From the NCBI RefSeq assembly GCF_900111995.1, contig NZ_FOKF01000019.1, positions 1 through 64,000 on the forward strand: a DNA stretch of 64,000 nt, written 5' to 3'. Position numbers and translations under genes: made by a program. This stretch comes from Collimonas sp. OK607 (GTDB taxonomy: Bacteria; Pseudomonadota; Gammaproteobacteria; Burkholderiales; Burkholderiaceae_D). Of this stretch, positions 50,161 to 58,253 are shown one piece after another; the stretch's first letter is position 1, and every line of letters begins with the position of its first letter. A model generated the notes under the pieces. It ran no database searches. It worked only from the letters and a program-made list of their open reading frames with translations, and was not told where the DNA came from.

Positions 50161-50264
50161 AACGATTGAAAAATTTCCTGTTTGATTTCGCCGTAATGAC
50201 GCTCGGCTGTCTCCTAATGATGGCAGGTCCGTTGTTGCAAGCCACGGGCATCATTGGAGGATAA
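50157..50264 (+). CDS. Tiny membrane protein (35 aa)
   Basis: A 35-residue frame, MKRLKNFLFDFAVMTLGCLLMMAGPLLQATGIIGG, with a single hydrophobic helix. It overlaps the preceding stop (ATGA), and the next gene's Shine-Dalgarno GGAGG lies over its last codons. Tight packing argues for a real gene. Role unknown. Confidence 0.5.
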   Translation: MKRLKNFLFDFAVMTLGCLLMMAGPLLQATGIIGG

Positions 50265-50267
50265 GCC

Positions 50268-50606
50268 ATGGCTAGTCAATCTCAACACGCGCACCAGGAC
50301 ATCGCACAGATGCATCTGGAACACGCCTACATCGTGCTGGCCGGCGACAAGGAAAGCGTGCGCGCCGCCCGCTGGAATGGCATCCCGCCGCGTGATCGGC
50401 AAATGCTGGCCCACATGTCAGGCATCGGCAGCAAGAAAGGTGACGTCCCTCTGCAATCACTGAACGCCTTGGAGCGCGGCAAGATGCACTGCGAAGCCCG
50501 CCGGTTGCTCAAGCAACTGCAAACCGTCCTGCGCTGTGCGCAAGGCGGCGAACTACCTAGCCAGTTTCCGGCTGCCAGTCACGAATCGGACGGGATCGCC
50601 GCATGA
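50268..50606 (+). CDS. Hypothetical early protein upstream of replication gene
   Basis: A 112-residue helical protein (HLEHAYIVLAGDKESVRAARWNGIPPRDRQMLAHMSGIGSKKGDVPLQSLNALERGKMHCEARRLLKQL). GGAGG six bases before the ATG. Its stop overlaps the replication gene start by 4 bases. It may be the functional equivalent of P2 gpB, the helicase loader, but I see no sequence signature for that. Confidence 0.55.
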   Translation: MASQSQHAHQDIAQMHLEHAYIVLAGDKESVRAARWNGIPPRDRQMLAHMSGIGSKKGDVPLQSLNALERGKMHCEARRLLKQLQTVLRCAQGGELPSQFPAASHESDGIAA

Positions 50607-52570
50607 GCTACCACTTCTACTCCACCGACGCCATCACCAGTCTACCGAAACGCATGGGCCGCGCCCTGCGCGATCTGTTCACCCGCGAAGGCATGGACAA
50701 GCACGAACACAAGATCGACGTCATCGACGAAATCTGGTCAGCCGATCATTATTTGCTGCCGCTTGATGCCCCTGATGAAGCGCTCTATCGCGCCGCCGAC
50801 AGTGCCGCCCGCGAGTGCTATCAGTTCTGTGCCGACTTGCAATCCCTGGATGCGATCCTGTCCGCAATTCACCATCTCTGTGAACGCCTTACCGTCGCGC
50901 CACCAGCAGGCGAAGAAGATAATGAAATCATCCGTCGCGCCTTGGACAAAGCCTGGTGGCTGCGTGGCATCCGCAAGGCGCATGCACGTCGCTGCGAACA
51001 TATGGCGATCCGCCTGGGGTTCACCAGCTACAATACCGGCCCCTATGTCAGCAACGAAACGGCTTATCGTCAGCAACGCCGCAATAAGCAGAACGCCAAG
51101 CTGTTGGCCTCCATCGAGCTACAGAACGAAAACGGCCAGATCTACAGCTTGGACGCCTTGGCCGCACTTGGCCTGGCGAACAAATCCAATCGGCGCGGCG
51201 AACTGATGACGCGAATACGCGGCTTTGAGGAAATCGCATTTGACCTGGGCCATGTCGGTCTGTTTGCGACGATCACGGCGCCAAGTAAGTATCACGCTGT
51301 ACTGAGCAAGAGCGGTGAATCGAACCCAAAATATATCGAGTTTGGAGAACCCACGCCACGCGATGCCCAGTTGTATCTGTGCGACGTATGGAAACGGATC
51401 CGCTCCAAGCTGCACCGCGACGGCATCCACGCTTACGGCTTCCGCATTGCTGAACCGCATCACGATGGCTGTCCCCACTGGCACATGCTGATGTTTGTGC
51501 CGCCTGAGCACCAGGAGCGCTACGAGGCGATCATCACGGCTTATGCACTGATCGAAGACGGCGACGAACGCGGTGCCGATAAGAATCGGGTCAAACTGGT
51601 CCGCATTGAAGCCGACAAAGGCACTGCCGCAGGCTACATCGCTAAGTACATCGCCAAGAACATCGACGGCGAACATGTTGGCGATCACCACATGCGAGAA
51701 GACGGTCGTACCTATATCGTGACCGACGATCTGGCCGGCGACGAATTGCTGACGCCTAGTCAACGCGTGTGCTACTGGGCGCAGACCTGGGGCATCCGGC
51801 AATTCCAGCAGGTCGGTGGCGCACCTATTGGTCCGTGGCGCGAATTGCGTCGCGTCAAGAGCGAAAGCATCGTCAACGCGCCGGATGCCGTTAAAACTGC
51901 TTGGCAAGCTGCCCAGACCATCAGGGCAACGGAAACCAACATCGTAGACGGTAAGCGCGTCGAAACCGTCAAGACGATCAAACAAGCGTCCTACAGCGAC
52001 TACCTACGGGCGCAGGGCGGCCCGCTGGTCGGACGCAAGGGGCTGGTCAAGATCGCCACGCGCAGCACCCTGGTCGAAGGCAAGTACGCGACCTATGAGA
52101 CGGAAAAGCCATGCGGCATCTATCACGCATGGAATCCACGCGCAGTCTACGAATCCGTCCGTTATCAGTGGACGGTCGTCGGCGCCGCCAAGGCTGTGGC
52201 TTTTGATCTTCCTTGGACTGGTGTAAATAACTGTACGCAAAAATCTAAAAAGAAGGTTCCCACTTCTGTTTTGACTCCCGAGGAATCAGCAGCAATTGCA
52301 GTTCGGCTTGCGGATTTCATCGAAAAAAATCCACAGCCGGCATATCAGCCCACCGACTGGTCGACGATAGAACAAAAATCCAGAGACCTGGAGCGGAATA
52401 CCAAAGATTTTGCAGATGCGATGAACATGCAATGCGAAAACACGCGCCGGCAGGAAGTGGCCGCGTATGAAAACCACGATATGGCTGCACGCAAACGCCT
52501 TGTCACGACCTGGGCAGCTATTGGCGCCTGCCCTTATCCACGAATTTTTATTACTGAGATAGACCTATGA
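50603..52570 (+). CDS. A: Replication initiation endonuclease (P2 gpA, HUH)
   Basis: A 655-residue GPA-family rolling-circle nickase. The metal-binding HUH motif is in HHDGCPHWHMLMFVP. The two catalytic Tyr lie in the helix GYIAKYIAKNID (YxxxY). AYGFRIAEPHHDG and the DEIWSADHYLL block are also family-like. It nicks the phage origin, which usually lies within the A gene itself. Same strand and operon as the preceding small genes. Confidence 0.93.
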   Translation: MSYHFYSTDAITSLPKRMGRALRDLFTREGMDKHEHKIDVIDEIWSADHYLLPLDAPDEALYRAADSAARECYQFCADLQSLDAILSAIHHLCERLTVAPPAGEEDNEIIRRALDKAWWLRGIRKAHARRCEHMAIRLGFTSYNTGPYVSNETAYRQQRRNKQNAKLLASIELQNENGQIYSLDALAALGLANKSNRRGELMTRIRGFEEIAFDLGHVGLFATITAPSKYHAVLSKSGESNPKYIEFGEPTPRDAQLYLCDVWKRIRSKLHRDGIHAYGFRIAEPHHDGCPHWHMLMFVPPEHQERYEAIITAYALIEDGDERGADKNRVKLVRIEADKGTAAGYIAKYIAKNIDGEHVGDHHMREDGRTYIVTDDLAGDELLTPSQRVCYWAQTWGIRQFQQVGGAPIGPWRELRRVKSESIVNAPDAVKTAWQAAQTIRATETNIVDGKRVETVKTIKQASYSDYLRAQGGPLVGRKGLVKIATRSTLVEGKYATYETEKPCGIYHAWNPRAVYESVRYQWTVVGAAKAVAFDLPWTGVNNCTQKSKKKVPTSVLTPEESAAIAVRLADFIEKNPQPAYQPTDWSTIEQKSRDLERNTKDFADAMNMQCENTRRQEVAAYENHDMAARKRLVTTWAAIGACPYPRIFITEIDL

Positions 52571-52755
52571 AAATACTCATGCACGCATGCCTAAATTCGC
52601 TAATGGCGTTCGCCATTCTTGGCATCGCCGAAACAATCCAACCGGTGTTTAAGCGCTTCCAAATCCGCTACCACGGCGCACTGTCGGCCTTCGTGGCCCT
52701 GGTCATTGTCATCAGCCTGGTAGTCGGCTTACTCCTGGAGGCTTTCCGTGAATAA
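52567..52755 (+). CDS. Small two-span membrane protein
   Basis: A 62-residue protein with hydrophobic spans at about residues 8-24 and 40-58 (ALSAFVALVIVISLVVGLLLEAF). It overlaps the A gene by 4 bases and the next gene by 8. No known family recognised. Confidence 0.58.
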   Translation: MKILMHACLNSLMAFAILGIAETIQPVFKRFQIRYHGALSAFVALVIVISLVVGLLLEAFRE

Positions 52756-53074
52756 GGTAGATCAACCACTCAGCGTGAAGGTGCGCGATCGCGTCACATT
52801 CGACACCGACGAAGGCATCCAGGCCGGTTACGTCAACGACCTGCGGCGCGACCTTGGCAACGGCGAGTTGCACGCCTGGATTGAGGTGGAACACCAATTG
52901 CCTGGCTGCTTCCGCGCCGTGCCTTTATCAGACATCCTCACATCCGACGAAGTGGAACCACCGTTGGCAGTGTACTTTGGATTAGACCCGAGGAAAGGTG
53001 TCAGGGAGTTTGAGTGCTTATATTCCTGTAATTTTGAAACATTGGCAAACTGTACGGGGGAGGGCGCACAGTGA
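52748..53074 (+). CDS. Hypothetical prophage protein (108 aa)
   Basis: A 108-residue protein. The N-terminal half, VKVRDRVTFDTDEGIQAGYVNDLRRDLGNGELHAWIEVEHQLPGCFRAVPLSDI, looks like a small SH3-like beta barrel. Its last codons overlap the GTG start of the HTH gene. Unknown function. Confidence 0.58.
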   Translation: MNKVDQPLSVKVRDRVTFDTDEGIQAGYVNDLRRDLGNGELHAWIEVEHQLPGCFRAVPLSDILTSDEVEPPLAVYFGLDPRKGVREFECLYSCNFETLANCTGEGAQ

Positions 53075-53337
53075 GTCTTCTAACACAAGCATACATATTA
53101 GAAAATTTCGGACTTCGGCTGAACCTTCCGCAGTTGGCAAAGTTGCTTGATATTAAAGAGGGGACAATCCGCAATCAGATCAGCGCCGGTTCCTTTCCGA
53201 TAATCACCTATACTGAAGGCGCGCGCCGTTTTGCCAGCTATCAAGCGGTATCAGAGTACCTCGATAGCCAACATCTCATTGCGCGCAGCAATCAGGCGGT
53301 CGCGGCAGGACGCGCCAGTGCTCCAGCAAATATGTAA
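53071..53337 (+). CDS. Excisionase/pyocin-activator-like HTH protein
   Basis: An 88-residue protein with a MerR-like HTH: LNLPQLAKLLDIKEGTIRNQISAGSFPIITYTEGARRFASYQAVSEYLD. This is the layout of excisionases and pyocin activator proteins (L....a..l.i...TirN.i..G.fPi.....g..rr......v..yl). GTG start at 53071 overlaps the preceding stop. Likely the directionality factor partnering the integrase, though it could be a transcription factor. A decayed second copy lies at 54486-54668 across the nuclease moron. Confidence 0.65.
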   Translation: MSLLTQAYILENFGLRLNLPQLAKLLDIKEGTIRNQISAGSFPIITYTEGARRFASYQAVSEYLDSQHLIARSNQAVAAGRASAPANM

Positions 53338-53400
53338 TGTTGATCATTATGAGACATCATGCTTGAAAATCACATTTGTTCCACCTCATGGCTTTGAAAG

Positions 53401-54438
53401 TCAGAACGTGAGTATTGACATTGGTAAGCGGAAGTGCAAACAACGATCTCGCTCTTCTTGCATCCATTCACCCGTTAATGTGTCTCTAAAATGCTGTACT
53501 ACTCCTGGTCGCCGAAACGTGTTGAGATCAAGAGGGTTGGCAGCGAAAGGGTTGTGAAATATCTGCAATCCGTCTTCCAGCGTTTCGTTGTGGCGCGCTC
53601 TGCTAACTTGTTGGCGACGAGGCTTTCCGCCGGGTCCGCCCCAAGAGGAAGAAATGGTGCATGGTCTCGGTGAATCTTGAGTTAGTGCCTCAACTTTTCC
53701 CCATGTCGCGGCGCAGGAAAAAATCACTGCGCTTATTGCTCGATATTTCTCGTTACAGAAAAGGCCAAGCGGAACGCTAGTTCCATTACTTTTGGTGATT
53801 TCACCCAATTTAATGCCTGGTGGGCCGTCCGGATATTGTGTTGGATTTTCATGGTACGCATCTTCGTCGACGTAGTAGTCGTATAGGAGGGCCATGATTG
53901 CGCGATCATATTGGTATTGGAAGTCTGGTTGTTCAAATGGTGCGATGGCCAGCACGAACGGCTTTTGATTCGTGTGGGGAAGCTTAGAATAGGAATCGTT
54001 GAATTTCCTGAATTTTGCGCTAAAGGCATTGGAGAGACGAATCATCGCCTCACGATTGATTTTGCCAAATCGTTTATATCGAACATCTTGGCTGATGAGT
54101 TCCGGTTTCCTCCACTCCTCCAAGTTGCCGCTGGCTGAGTTGGCGGTGACTGCTTCAACGACGAAATCTCTCCCATTTCCATTTACATGGAAATCGGGCA
54201 TTGCATGCGACCAATTCATCTCAAATCCATACTCACAAAAAACCGCGTAAAGATAGATTTCCCAAAAGGATGAGTTGAAGGTCGTTTGAAATTCTATGGC
54301 GAATTTATTATCTCGATCTGGGAACCCCGATGCCCACCGAGCAAGCTCGGTGCGTTCGGGCAGCAGAAGAGGATGCATTATTGATCGGAAATTCGGATGC
54401 TGTTTTTCTGTTGCAACGAGCGGACTGAACAAATCCAT
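53401..54438 (-). CDS. PD-(D/E)XK-like nuclease moron, candidate defence effector
   Basis: A 345-residue protein. Residues 55-97 show a restriction-nuclease-like core: Glu60 in SSFWEIYLYAVFCEYGF, Asp82 in MPDFHV, and Glu95 in VVEAVTAN, spaced as E...(PD)...ExV, although the usual Lys is a Val. The rest (FVLAIAPFEQPDF, ISAVIFSCAATWGKVEAL) recalls the large uncharacterised family sometimes auto-named glycosaminoglycan attachment protein. It reads against the early operon, is relatively A+T-rich, and is bordered by a duplicated HTH-gene fragment, so it was acquired separately. Confidence 0.65.
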   Translation of the reverse strand: MDLFSPLVATEKQHPNFRSIMHPLLLPERTELARWASGFPDRDNKFAIEFQTTFNSSFWEIYLYAVFCEYGFEMNWSHAMPDFHVNGNGRDFVVEAVTANSASGNLEEWRKPELISQDVRYKRFGKINREAMIRLSNAFSAKFRKFNDSYSKLPHTNQKPFVLAIAPFEQPDFQYQYDRAIMALLYDYYVDEDAYHENPTQYPDGPPGIKLGEITKSNGTSVPLGLFCNEKYRAISAVIFSCAATWGKVEALTQDSPRPCTISSSWGGPGGKPRRQQVSRARHNETLEDGLQIFHNPFAANPLDLNTFRRPGVVQHFRDTLTGEWMQEERDRCLHFRLPMSILTF

Positions 54439-54485
54439 GATTATTTCCTTCGGTTGTAAGCGGGCGTTAAATTGGTAAGGGGATC

Positions 54486-54668
54486 ATGTTCCGTTACAAC
54501 TGGTCGGCGAAGCACGATCACTATATCCGTAGTCAGTTCAGAGTCGGCGCCTTTTCAATCACTACCTATATCGAGGGAATGCGTCGCTTTGTCAGTTTCA
54601 ACGCGGTGTCACAATATTTGGATAGTCAGCATTTGAGGATTTGTAAGTGCCGTCGCGACTTGGCTTGA
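54486..54668 (+). pseudogene. Degenerate copy of the excisionase-like HTH gene
   Basis: Its 60-residue frame reads VGAFSITTYIEGMRRFVSFN and then AVSQYLDSQHL, against AGSFPIITYTEGARRFASYQ and AVSEYLDSQHL in the gene at 53071. The DNA also aligns. The N-terminal HTH region is largely lost. It mirrors the S and dam remnants in the moron array. Confidence 0.78.
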
Positions 54669-54694
54669 AGGGAGGGGCGTCGGTCGTTCACTAG

Positions 54695-55579
54695 CTAGAC
54701 ATTTTGCTTTTGTTGTGTGATCGCATTCAACGTCACAAAAATGAGATGGGCATACGTCATTAAAAGACCAGTCAATGTGTCAAAAGGGCTGTGTTCAATG
54801 ACCAACGGCAGTAGGGATTTTTGTCTAGTTTCGAGTAAGGCAATCGTATTTTTGTATTCGCCTGCCCCAAAGGAGCCATCGATAATTGCTGTGTGTTCAG
54901 CGCTAGGTTTTCCGTTCCTGAACAACCCGGCTTTCTCCAATACTTGTTTCGAAAATTTGACTCTGTCACTGGCTACTCCGCCTTTATGAACGATAAGATG
55001 CCTCAAATGTTCTATGAGAGTAAGTGCAAAGTCGAGATTGGCGTTGCATGCGTTATTAAATGCTAGTTCGCCGATCTCTGGAAATTTTCTTTTGAATTGA
55101 GCAAGAATACTATGTGGAACTTCTTTCTTATTTCGTGCGCGCTCCAAATGCCATGCCCAATCTTTGGAGCCCAGATCCGCTAGCGAAATGTTTCCATAGT
55201 CAGCTAGCGGCCAGAAATTTGGATCATCCAGGGCAACGCTTGCGTATGCCATCTCGACGAAGTCTGAGAACTCCTCATATGCCTCGGCCAATAGCCATTG
55301 ATATTGTTTGTTTTGGTGAAGCGCGACAGCTAATTCCATTTCTTTGATGGACCTGCTTGTCTGTCCAAAAAGTACAAGAGTTCCTGTTTTGGCGTCACGC
55401 AAGACCATGTTGTCCATATTCACGGCCAATCCTGTGAGGTCTGGGTTTTCTTCAAGCTCTCTTGCGTCTGCATAGAGTTTTTTTCGTTCGCGGGTATGTA
55501 AGTCTTTCACAGCCCTTTGATATAACGAAATTTGAGTCATCTTGTCAGAAAATGCATTAAATATTTCGGCAATGTTCAC
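54695..55579 (-). CDS. HEPN-motif protein, candidate abortive infection RNase
   Basis: A 294-residue all-helical protein. Near residue 205, LIEHLRHLIVHKGGV contains RxxxxH, the catalytic motif of HEPN ribonucleases, within a helix and after a long amphipathic region. A further pair of hydrophobic helices at the C-terminus (LTGLLMTYAHLIFVTLNAIT) could mediate dimerisation. No partner antitoxin is adjacent. It lies between the nuclease moron and int, reads leftward, and has higher A+T than the virion genes. Abortive infection is an inference from motif and location only. Confidence 0.55.
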   Translation of the reverse strand: MNIAEIFNAFSDKMTQISLYQRAVKDLHTRERKKLYADARELEENPDLTGLAVNMDNMVLRDAKTGTLVLFGQTSRSIKEMELAVALHQNKQYQWLLAEAYEEFSDFVEMAYASVALDDPNFWPLADYGNISLADLGSKDWAWHLERARNKKEVPHSILAQFKRKFPEIGELAFNNACNANLDFALTLIEHLRHLIVHKGGVASDRVKFSKQVLEKAGLFRNGKPSAEHTAIIDGSFGAGEYKNTIALLETRQKSLLPLVIEHSPFDTLTGLLMTYAHLIFVTLNAITQQKQNV

Positions 55580-55633
55580 ATAGACCCCAGGGCTGATTTT
55601 TATTGCGAGCGGTGGTTTAAGGGCGGATAGCTA

Positions 55634-56686
55634 TTATGATGACGCCCAGGCGGCTTTGTTTGGAAAGATGATCACTCGACCTTTTTCCGCAATATCTTCG
55701 GGCTTAAGATTAGTGTAACGTTTTAGGTTGCGCCAATCTTTGTGCCCGGTAACAGCTGCCACTTCCGGTATCTCCCATCCGGCTTCAAACAATGCGCTGG
55801 CAGCTTCATGGCGCAGATCGTGCATATGAAGGTCAACAATTTTTGATGCGTCACACGCCCATTTAAAATACTTGCTGGCGGTTCCTGCTTCATAGGGGAA
55901 AATTCGCTTGTCGCTCCGCGGCTGGCGCATTACAACTTCGAACGCATCAGCGATAAGAGGCACCCATTCGTCATTTCCCTTTTTCATGCGAGGATGTTTT
56001 CTATCCCGTACCATTACCATGCGCGATGCTTCGTCCAGATCGTCCCAAGTGATTCTAAAAATCTCACCTCGCCGAAATCCCGACCGTAGCAATACCGTCA
56101 CGATGTCGATCATTGGTAGTCCGTATTGCGGATTTTCGGCGAACCAGCTCAAGATCGCCGTGAGCTCAGTGCTAGTTGGCCGACGCTCCCTGGTTTTTCC
56201 AGCTTCGACCAGGTGTAGATGCTTCAGCATAGGGCGGGCCTTTGTAACTGCGTCCGGAATATTGACGTCCAGCATACCGGCCATGTGACGAAGGATTGTA
56301 CCGAGCTTCGATAGCTCCATCTCCACGGTGTAGCCGCCCACGCCGTCTTCCGTGCGCCGGGCCTGGGCATAACCCACAATGTCTTGTGTTGTCAGTTCGG
56401 CAGCGATCTTGTCGCCCAACTTAAGCGTCAAGCGCTTCATCATGTAATGTTCGTTCGACGTTGGGCTGACAGGGCGTGCTGATTTTTGTCGGACGAGTTG
56501 ATAATCAGCAATGAGCGTTGCGAGGTCCGTTTTCAGCGCGCTGGCATTCCCGGACTCGACGTCAATTTCGGTGGCACGTGCCCATCTTTCAGCTTCTGAC
56601 TTTGTCCGGAAGGTTTTTGTTATACTCCTGCCTTTAGTGCGAACTTGAGCGCGCCAGCGTTTGCCGATTGCTAGTATGGATGCCAT
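55634..56686 (-). CDS. int: Phage tyrosine recombinase (integrase)
   Basis: A 350-residue site-specific integrase. It has an N-terminal AP2-like arm-binding part (GKRWRAQVRTKGRSITKTFRTKSEAERWA), a SAM-like core-binding domain, and the catalytic set: Arg in RSGFRRGEIFRITWDDL, HxxR in HDLRHEAASALFEAG, His in VTGHKDWRNLKRY, and the nucleophile Tyr in that same segment. It is next to attR and reads away from it. It catalyses integration at the tRNA-Arg gene. Confidence 0.95.
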   Translation of the reverse strand: MASILAIGKRWRAQVRTKGRSITKTFRTKSEAERWARATEIDVESGNASALKTDLATLIADYQLVRQKSARPVSPTSNEHYMMKRLTLKLGDKIAAELTTQDIVGYAQARRTEDGVGGYTVEMELSKLGTILRHMAGMLDVNIPDAVTKARPMLKHLHLVEAGKTRERRPTSTELTAILSWFAENPQYGLPMIDIVTVLLRSGFRRGEIFRITWDDLDEASRMVMVRDRKHPRMKKGNDEWVPLIADAFEVVMRQPRSDKRIFPYEAGTASKYFKWACDASKIVDLHMHDLRHEAASALFEAGWEIPEVAAVTGHKDWRNLKRYTNLKPEDIAEKGRVIIFPNKAAWASS

Positions 56687-56715
56687 GTAATTCCCTCTGT
56701 TTTGTCTCCGGGGAT

Positions 56716-56737
56716 TGTAGCAAATCTGTAGCAGTCA
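56716..56737 (+). repeat. Integrase arm-type site, right end
   Basis: Contains GTAGCA twice with 11-base spacing and matches the segment at 14998-15019 at 18 of 22 positions. It lies about 130 bases left of the core, next to the int start. Confidence 0.5.
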
Positions 56738-56807
56738 GAACGTTTACTCGCATGATTTCGCGTTAACGGGAATGATAGGGGAGGGATTCTAAATCGCTCG
56801 TAAGTTA

Positions 56808-56836
56808 TTGAATTTGCTGGGTATATCCCATAAAAT
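56808..56836 (+). promoter_or_regulatory. Prophage-supplied promoter for tRNA-Arg
   Basis: TTGAAT (56808-56813), spacer of exactly 17, TAAAAT (56831-56836). It lies on the prophage side of attR and 33 bases upstream of the tRNA. Since integration cut the tRNA from its original upstream sequence, this promoter presumably keeps the gene expressed. Confidence 0.65.
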
Positions 56837-56869
56837 CAAAGACTTATTCCTCCCATTGATTTACCCCGT

Positions 56870-56883
56870 CTCGCCATAGTTCA
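56870..56883 (+). other. attR core of the prophage
   Basis: CTCGCCATAGTTCA, identical to attL at 14932-14945. It forms the acceptor 5' strand and the start of the D arm of the tRNA. Confidence 0.72.
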
Positions 56884-56944
56884 ATGGATAGAACGAGTGC
56901 CTCCTAAGCGCTAGATACAGGTCCGATTCCTGTTGGCGGGACCA
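56870..56944 (+). tRNA. tRNA-Arg (anticodon CCT)
   Basis: 75 bases forming a full cloverleaf. Acceptor CTCGCCA pairs with TGGCGGG (one T-G wobble). The D arm is GTTCAATGGATAGAAC, the anticodon arm AGTGC-CTCCTAA-GCGCT with CCT. The T arm is ACAGG-TCCGATT-CCTGT, with discriminator A and encoded CCA. Reads AGG codons. It remains intact although the prophage is joined to its 5' end. Confidence 0.93.
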
Positions 56945-57143
56945 AATCCCCTATAAAAAACCAGTAAGTCACCGTAAGCCCCGTATTTCTCTTCAATGCC
57001 AAGCCAAGCCGCAGAAGCCGGCCGCGGCTACGGGAGGTATGTGGTATATATTGATTATGGGAATGTTTGTTTCTCAAATCAAAAAATGAAACAAAATCAC
57101 TTCGCATCGATCCAATAGAATCAGCCACCAACAGAAAGCGGCT

Positions 57144-58211
57144 ATGTCTAAGAAAAACGAAGCAATTTGCAGTTTCGCGCTGGCATGCACGTTTCTTTGC
57201 TGGCATCCCCTCGCTCAGGCAGATGACGCCAAGGCTTTACCACCGTTAGCACCAGCGCCTGACAACAGCTACGTCTCGGCCGCGCTCGGTAACGGCATAC
57301 TTTACGGCACCAGCCTGGACACCCAGAAGCCGATGCGTTGGCGTGCCGCGGAAATCAGGTTCGGGCCGGTTATCGATCTGTTTGGACTGTCTGCCGGCGG
57401 ACATCTGCCGGCCGGCGGCAGCACACGGCTTGACTACGTGTACTACAACGAGGGCCATCCCGATAACAATCATCGCGATGGTTACGCAGCCCAGATGGTC
57501 TACCGCCAAAAACTGCAGCCAAGTTTTGATCTTGAACTGGGCGCCGGTCCGTATTTCAGCATGAACAGAACCACCGTCAATGGCACGGAAATAGACGACA
57601 GGCGCCTGGGCGGTTTGTTTTCCGTGGCGCTGCTGGCGCGTCTGGATCAGTTCTCACCCGGTCTCAGCATCCGGCTGGCGTACAACCACGTGCTGACGCC
57701 TGGCGCGCCGTCGTCGGATGGCTTTCTGGTCGGCATCGGCAAGGAACTCGGCGCAACGCACGTGAGCGCGCCAGATGAGGGAGGCGATCGCGGATTATGG
57801 CTGGCGGCGCTGGGCGGTTTTGCCCAGACCAATCAATCGGGGCCAGGCAAACGGTTTAGCTACGCATTGGAAGCTAAAAAATATTACGGACCATGGGCCG
57901 CTTCGGTTTCCGCGATAGAAGAAGGGGATGATGGCGTGCGCGTGAATCGGCACGGGATTGCCGCAGAAGGCTGGTATGTGCAGCCGATTGCCGAACATTG
58001 GAATATCAGTGCCGGCGCCGGACCCTATCTGGCAGTCAATAAACGCGATTCGGACAACTGGAAAGTAAATGGCTTGATCAGCTTGCAGGTTGGTCGTGAT
58101 CTGGGCCACGGCATGAGAGGTTTCGCCGACTTCGGCCGGGTGGTCACTTTCAAGAACAAGAATGACGCCGATCTGATGACGATCGGCATCATGAAGCGTT
58201 TTGACATGTAG
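57144..58211 (+). CDS. Outer-membrane beta-barrel protein, unknown function
   Basis: A 355-residue protein with an N-terminal signal peptide (CSFALACTFLCWHPLAQA). It has repeated amphipathic strands with Tyr/Phe-rich tips (LDYVYYNEG, LELGAGPYFSM, GPYLAVNKRDS) and a C-terminal strand ending MKRFDM, consistent with a barrel closing on Phe. It resembles OmpV/MipA or PagL-like barrels only in general shape. The start at 57144 gives the signal peptide directly. First host gene right of the prophage. Confidence 0.65.
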   Translation: MSKKNEAICSFALACTFLCWHPLAQADDAKALPPLAPAPDNSYVSAALGNGILYGTSLDTQKPMRWRAAEIRFGPVIDLFGLSAGGHLPAGGSTRLDYVYYNEGHPDNNHRDGYAAQMVYRQKLQPSFDLELGAGPYFSMNRTTVNGTEIDDRRLGGLFSVALLARLDQFSPGLSIRLAYNHVLTPGAPSSDGFLVGIGKELGATHVSAPDEGGDRGLWLAALGGFAQTNQSGPGKRFSYALEAKKYYGPWAASVSAIEEGDDGVRVNRHGIAAEGWYVQPIAEHWNISAGAGPYLAVNKRDSDNWKVNGLISLQVGRDLGHGMRGFADFGRVVTFKNKNDADLMTIGIMKRFDM

Positions 58212-58253
58212 CGTGACGCCGCGAATGGCGAAGCGTCACGACTACGGCCTCGC

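Larger units (their letters stand above)
14932..56883. mobile_element. P2-like prophage integrated at tRNA-Arg(CCT)
   Basis: About 42 kb bounded by the 14-bp core repeat. It carries a complete P2-order set of head, tail, lysis, control and replication genes plus a tyrosine integrase beside attR. In the circular form the order would be Q-P-O...D-repressor-ogr-like-A-int-att-accessory-Q. This places int between A and cos rather than after D as in P2 itself. Open, full-length virion genes and conserved regulatory signals suggest it may be functional. Confidence 0.93.
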
